Assembly: GCA_017880775.1 (NCBI GenBank)
Contig: JADGRQ010000010.1
Location: 1 to 64,000, forward strand
Length of the DNA: 64,000 nt
Source of the DNA: Burkholderiales bacterium
GTDB lineage: Bacteria; Pseudomonadota; Gammaproteobacteria; Burkholderiales; SG8-39
Reading direction: 5' to 3'
Part shown: piece after piece, positions 62,042-64,000 of the stretch
Position numbering within the stretch: the first letter of the stretch is position 1
Layout: each line of letters opens with the position of its first letter
Notes under the pieces: model-generated
The model's input: the letters and a program-made list of their open reading frames with translations, nothing else
Database searches by the model: none
Told to the model about the DNA's origin: nothing
Position numbers and translations under genes: made by a program

Positions 62042-62917
62042 TCATCTTCCGAATAGCCCCTGCGGCCGGATTCCCAGCACGACGAGCAGCAGCCCGAACG
62101 CTACCGCGGGCGCCCAGGAGGCGCCGAACGTCATCAGCACGATCGATTCCGAGATGCCGAGGATCAGCCCGGCTGCGAGCGTGCCGGTCATGCTGCCCAG
62201 GCCTGCCAGCACCACCACGCAGAAGGTGCGCCCGATGTAGACGCGATCCAGGCTCGGCTCAACCGGTCCGACGATGATCAGCATCGCCCCGGCGAGCGCG
62301 GTGACGGCGGTGGCGATGCCGAATGCCCACTGCTTGATGCGCACCGGGTTTGCGCCCATCAGCCTGAGCGCCGGTTCATCCTGCGCCACCGCCTTGATCG
62401 CGCGCCCCGTGAACGTGTGCGACAGGTACAACGTAAGCGCCGCGGTCAGCGTCAGCGCGACGCCGAAGGCCACCAGCATGCGCCAGGGGAGGCGGAAGCT
62501 GCCGATCGCAAGGCTGCGGCCGATGTAGTCGGCCTCGACCATGCGTTGGTCGACGCCGAACGCCAGGATCAGCCCGACCTCGATGATGAACGCGACGCCG
62601 AAGAAGAAAGCCAGGCCCCGCACGCCGGCGTCGCTGCCGCGCTTCTCGAAGGTCTCGTAGTAGAAGCGGTAGATGCCGACGCCGAGGATGAAGAACAGCG
62701 GCATCAGCGCGACCCCGGCGGCGATCGGGTCCCAGCCGTAGCGGCCGAGCAGGTGGGTGCAATAGGCGCCGAGCACCATGATGGCGGGGTGCGCGACGTG
62801 CGGCACGTCGAGCAGCCCGAACGACACCGACAGGCCGATGCTCACCGCCGCATAGAAGCAGCCCAGCAGGACACCGAAGAGGACCGCCTCCTGCAGCAGC
62901 TCGAACGACAGCGCCAC
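62042..62917 (-). CDS. livH: Branched-chain amino acid-type ABC transporter permease LivH (second copy)
   Basis: 291 residues from a GTG that overlaps the receptor's stop by one base (TAGTG). The start ALSFELLQEAVLFGVLLGCF and SIGLSVSFGLLDVPHVAHPA are LivH-like; FTGRAIKAVAQDEPALRLMGANP is the coupling loop and VVLAGLGSMTGTLAAGLILG the conserved late helix. Nothing missing. Second permease of the HAAT importer at the right end of the window. Confidence 0.93.
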   Translation of the reverse strand: MALSFELLQEAVLFGVLLGCFYAAVSIGLSVSFGLLDVPHVAHPAIMVLGAYCTHLLGRYGWDPIAAGVALMPLFFILGVGIYRFYYETFEKRGSDAGVRGLAFFFGVAFIIEVGLILAFGVDQRMVEADYIGRSLAIGSFRLPWRMLVAFGVALTLTAALTLYLSHTFTGRAIKAVAQDEPALRLMGANPVRIKQWAFGIATAVTALAGAMLIIVGPVEPSLDRVYIGRTFCVVVLAGLGSMTGTLAAGLILGISESIVLMTFGASWAPAVAFGLLLVVLGIRPQGLFGR

Positions 62918-64000
62918 TACTTGCCGCTGCGCGCTTTCTCGAACGGCGCGATGGCGTCGCCGGTCTTGTATTGGTCAGGGTAGAGGACGACCTGCCTGGC
63001 GGGCTGGCGGAACTGCTCGATGTTCTTGTCCACCACGCCGCGGAACTGCGCCTGCACCACGCGCGGGGTGGCCCACTCGCCGTCCGGGCCGTAACGGATC
63101 GGTCCGACGATGGTCTTCATCTCGTTCTTGTGCAGGTAGTCGGCCAGCAGCTTCTGGTCGAGGCTCTTGGTCGCGGTGACCGCCTGCTCGAGCATCTGGC
63201 CGATGGCATAGTTGTACGGCGGCAGGTAGAAACCGAGCGGATCCACCTTGGCCTCCACCGCCTTCTTCGAGTAGCGCTGCAGGAACTCCTCGATGCCCGG
63301 GTAGTTCATCCCGGGGACGTAGGAGTTGTAGTTGACGATGCCGTTCAACAGCGAGCCGAGCGACTCCATGATCGGCGTGAACTGCAGGCCGACCATGCCG
63401 CCGCCGAACAGCTTCACGTCCGGGCCGACGCCGATCTCATTCACCGCGCGCACGATCGCGACCGAGTCGTTCGGGTACGACGCGACGAACACCAGGTCCG
63501 GCTTTACCGAGCGGATGGCGCGGATCATGGACGAGAAGTCGACTGTGGTCGGCGGGTAATTCTGCTCGTAGACCGTCTTCAGGCCCCCGTTTTTCGCCAG
63601 TTCCTTCGCGCCATTGGCGAGGTTCTGCGCGAACTCCTGGTCGGAGGCGAGGAAGGCGATCGTCTTGGCGCCGAGTTTCTGGCCGGCGATGAAGTAGCCG
63701 TCAAACCAGCTCGCGGCGGTGCCCCAGGGGGCGTTGTTGAACCACATGTCATGCTTCACCGTGTGATTCACCTGGAACGAAAAATTGCCCATCAGCAGCA
63801 GGTTGCGCTGTTTGACCAGCGGCATGATCGGCGCGGTGGGAACGGTGCCGTACGGGGCGATCAGCAGATCCACCTTGTCGACGTCGAGCAGCTTGGTATA
63901 GATGCCCGGCGTCAGCGCGGGGTTGGTCTGGTCGTCGTAGACGATGAGTTCGACCTTGCGCCCGAGCAGCCCGCCCTTGGCGTTCACGTCCTCGACCCAC
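62917..64000 (-). CDS. HAAT-type ABC transporter substrate-binding protein, 5' end missing
   Basis: 361 codons of a type I periplasmic-binding protein are present; the frame is open through base 64000 and reads WVEDVNAKGGLLGRKVELIV at the edge, the segment about 60-70 residues into a LivK-type protein, so the signal peptide and first strand lie outside. The body has YDDQTNPALTPGIYTKLLDV and PNDSVAIVRAVNEIGVGPDV. It is the first gene of the operon with livHMGF behind it. The receptor belongs to a group often linked to aromatic or amide uptake, but the ligand is unproven. Confidence 0.92.
   Translation of the reverse strand, partial: WVEDVNAKGGLLGRKVELIVYDDQTNPALTPGIYTKLLDVDKVDLLIAPYGTVPTAPIMPLVKQRNLLLMGNFSFQVNHTVKHDMWFNNAPWGTAASWFDGYFIAGQKLGAKTIAFLASDQEFAQNLANGAKELAKNGGLKTVYEQNYPPTTVDFSSMIRAIRSVKPDLVFVASYPNDSVAIVRAVNEIGVGPDVKLFGGGMVGLQFTPIMESLGSLLNGIVNYNSYVPGMNYPGIEEFLQRYSKKAVEAKVDPLGFYLPPYNYAIGQMLEQAVTATKSLDQKLLADYLHKNEMKTIVGPIRYGPDGEWATPRVVQAQFRGVVDKNIEQFRQPARQVVLYPDQYKTGDAIAPFEKARSGK

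Overview
The window is GC-rich, densely coding DNA that looks like the chromosome of a betaproteobacterium (Burkholderiales or Rhodocyclales type, possibly a metagenome contig). That placement rests on gene content: periplasmic receptors of the Bug/TctC family, branched-chain-amino-acid-type (HAAT) and dipeptide-type ABC importers, family III CoA-transferase, MHYT/GGDEF proteins, and a BoxR/benzoate-CoA ligase pair. I saw no tRNA, rRNA, CRISPR array, prophage or intact insertion sequence.

Layout. 1-3651 (minus): end of an operon with an amidohydrolase, a dipeptide-type binding protein and a permease cut by the left edge. 3820-4587: secreted M48 metallopeptidase. 4584-9022 (minus): complete five-gene livKHMGF-type importer. 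9201-11732: Mla-type lipid transport operon (STAS-permease fusion, ATPase, MCE protein). 11827-19194: CHRD protein, MgtA-type Mg2+ ATPase, VOC protein, ketopantoate-reductase-like enzyme, TrxC, Pit phosphate transporter with its DUF47 partner. 19253-26503: a scarred region with a CoA-transferase, a short-chain-dehydrogenase stub, a frameshifted and internally deleted FAD oxidoreductase, an intact two-component pair, an internally deleted histidine kinase still followed by its response regulator, and a small gene remnant. 26483-30580: an N-acyl amino acid synthase (FeeM-like) gene behind a 65-bp-period repeat carrying three CAAT-N8-ATTG operators, then a membrane PAS-GGDEF-EAL protein. 30636-36776: DUF1028 protein plus a complete dipeptide-type ABC importer.

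36792-39709 and 46865-54687 are the metabolic core. A BoxR-like regulator (HTH plus shikimate-kinase-like domain) is divergent from a flavodoxin and a benzoate-CoA ligase; a good sigma-70 promoter overlapped by TGCA-containing palindromes lies between them. Eight kb on, a TetR regulator heads a tightly packed operon encoding the three subunits of a 4-hydroxybenzoyl-CoA reductase (the FAD subunit carries the diagnostic four-cysteine insertion), followed in the same operon by a Tat-exported Bug receptor, a D-2-hydroxyacid dehydrogenase and an enolase-superfamily enzyme. Together these imply activation of aromatic acids to CoA thioesters and reductive dehydroxylation to benzoyl-CoA, with an attached hydroxy/sugar-acid module whose substrate I cannot name. 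Between the two lie PsiF, a decayed metallo-beta-lactamase-fold hydrolase, an acyl-CoA ligase, an HtrA-like protein that has lost all three catalytic residues, an exported methyltransferase, an SGNH-like protein and a class-C beta-lactamase-fold lipoprotein.

54692-59522: two diguanylate cyclases (MHYT-GGDEF; GAF-GAF-PAS3-GGDEF), the second preceded by four 14-bp iterons. 59600-64000 (minus): a second livKHMGF-type operon, its binding protein cut by the right edge.

The most interesting signals are the 4-hydroxybenzoyl-CoA reductase operon with its 39-bp palindrome over the tetR start, the pseudoprotease, the FeeM/cyclic-di-GMP locus with its operator array, and the recurrent pattern of genes damaged by internal deletions.
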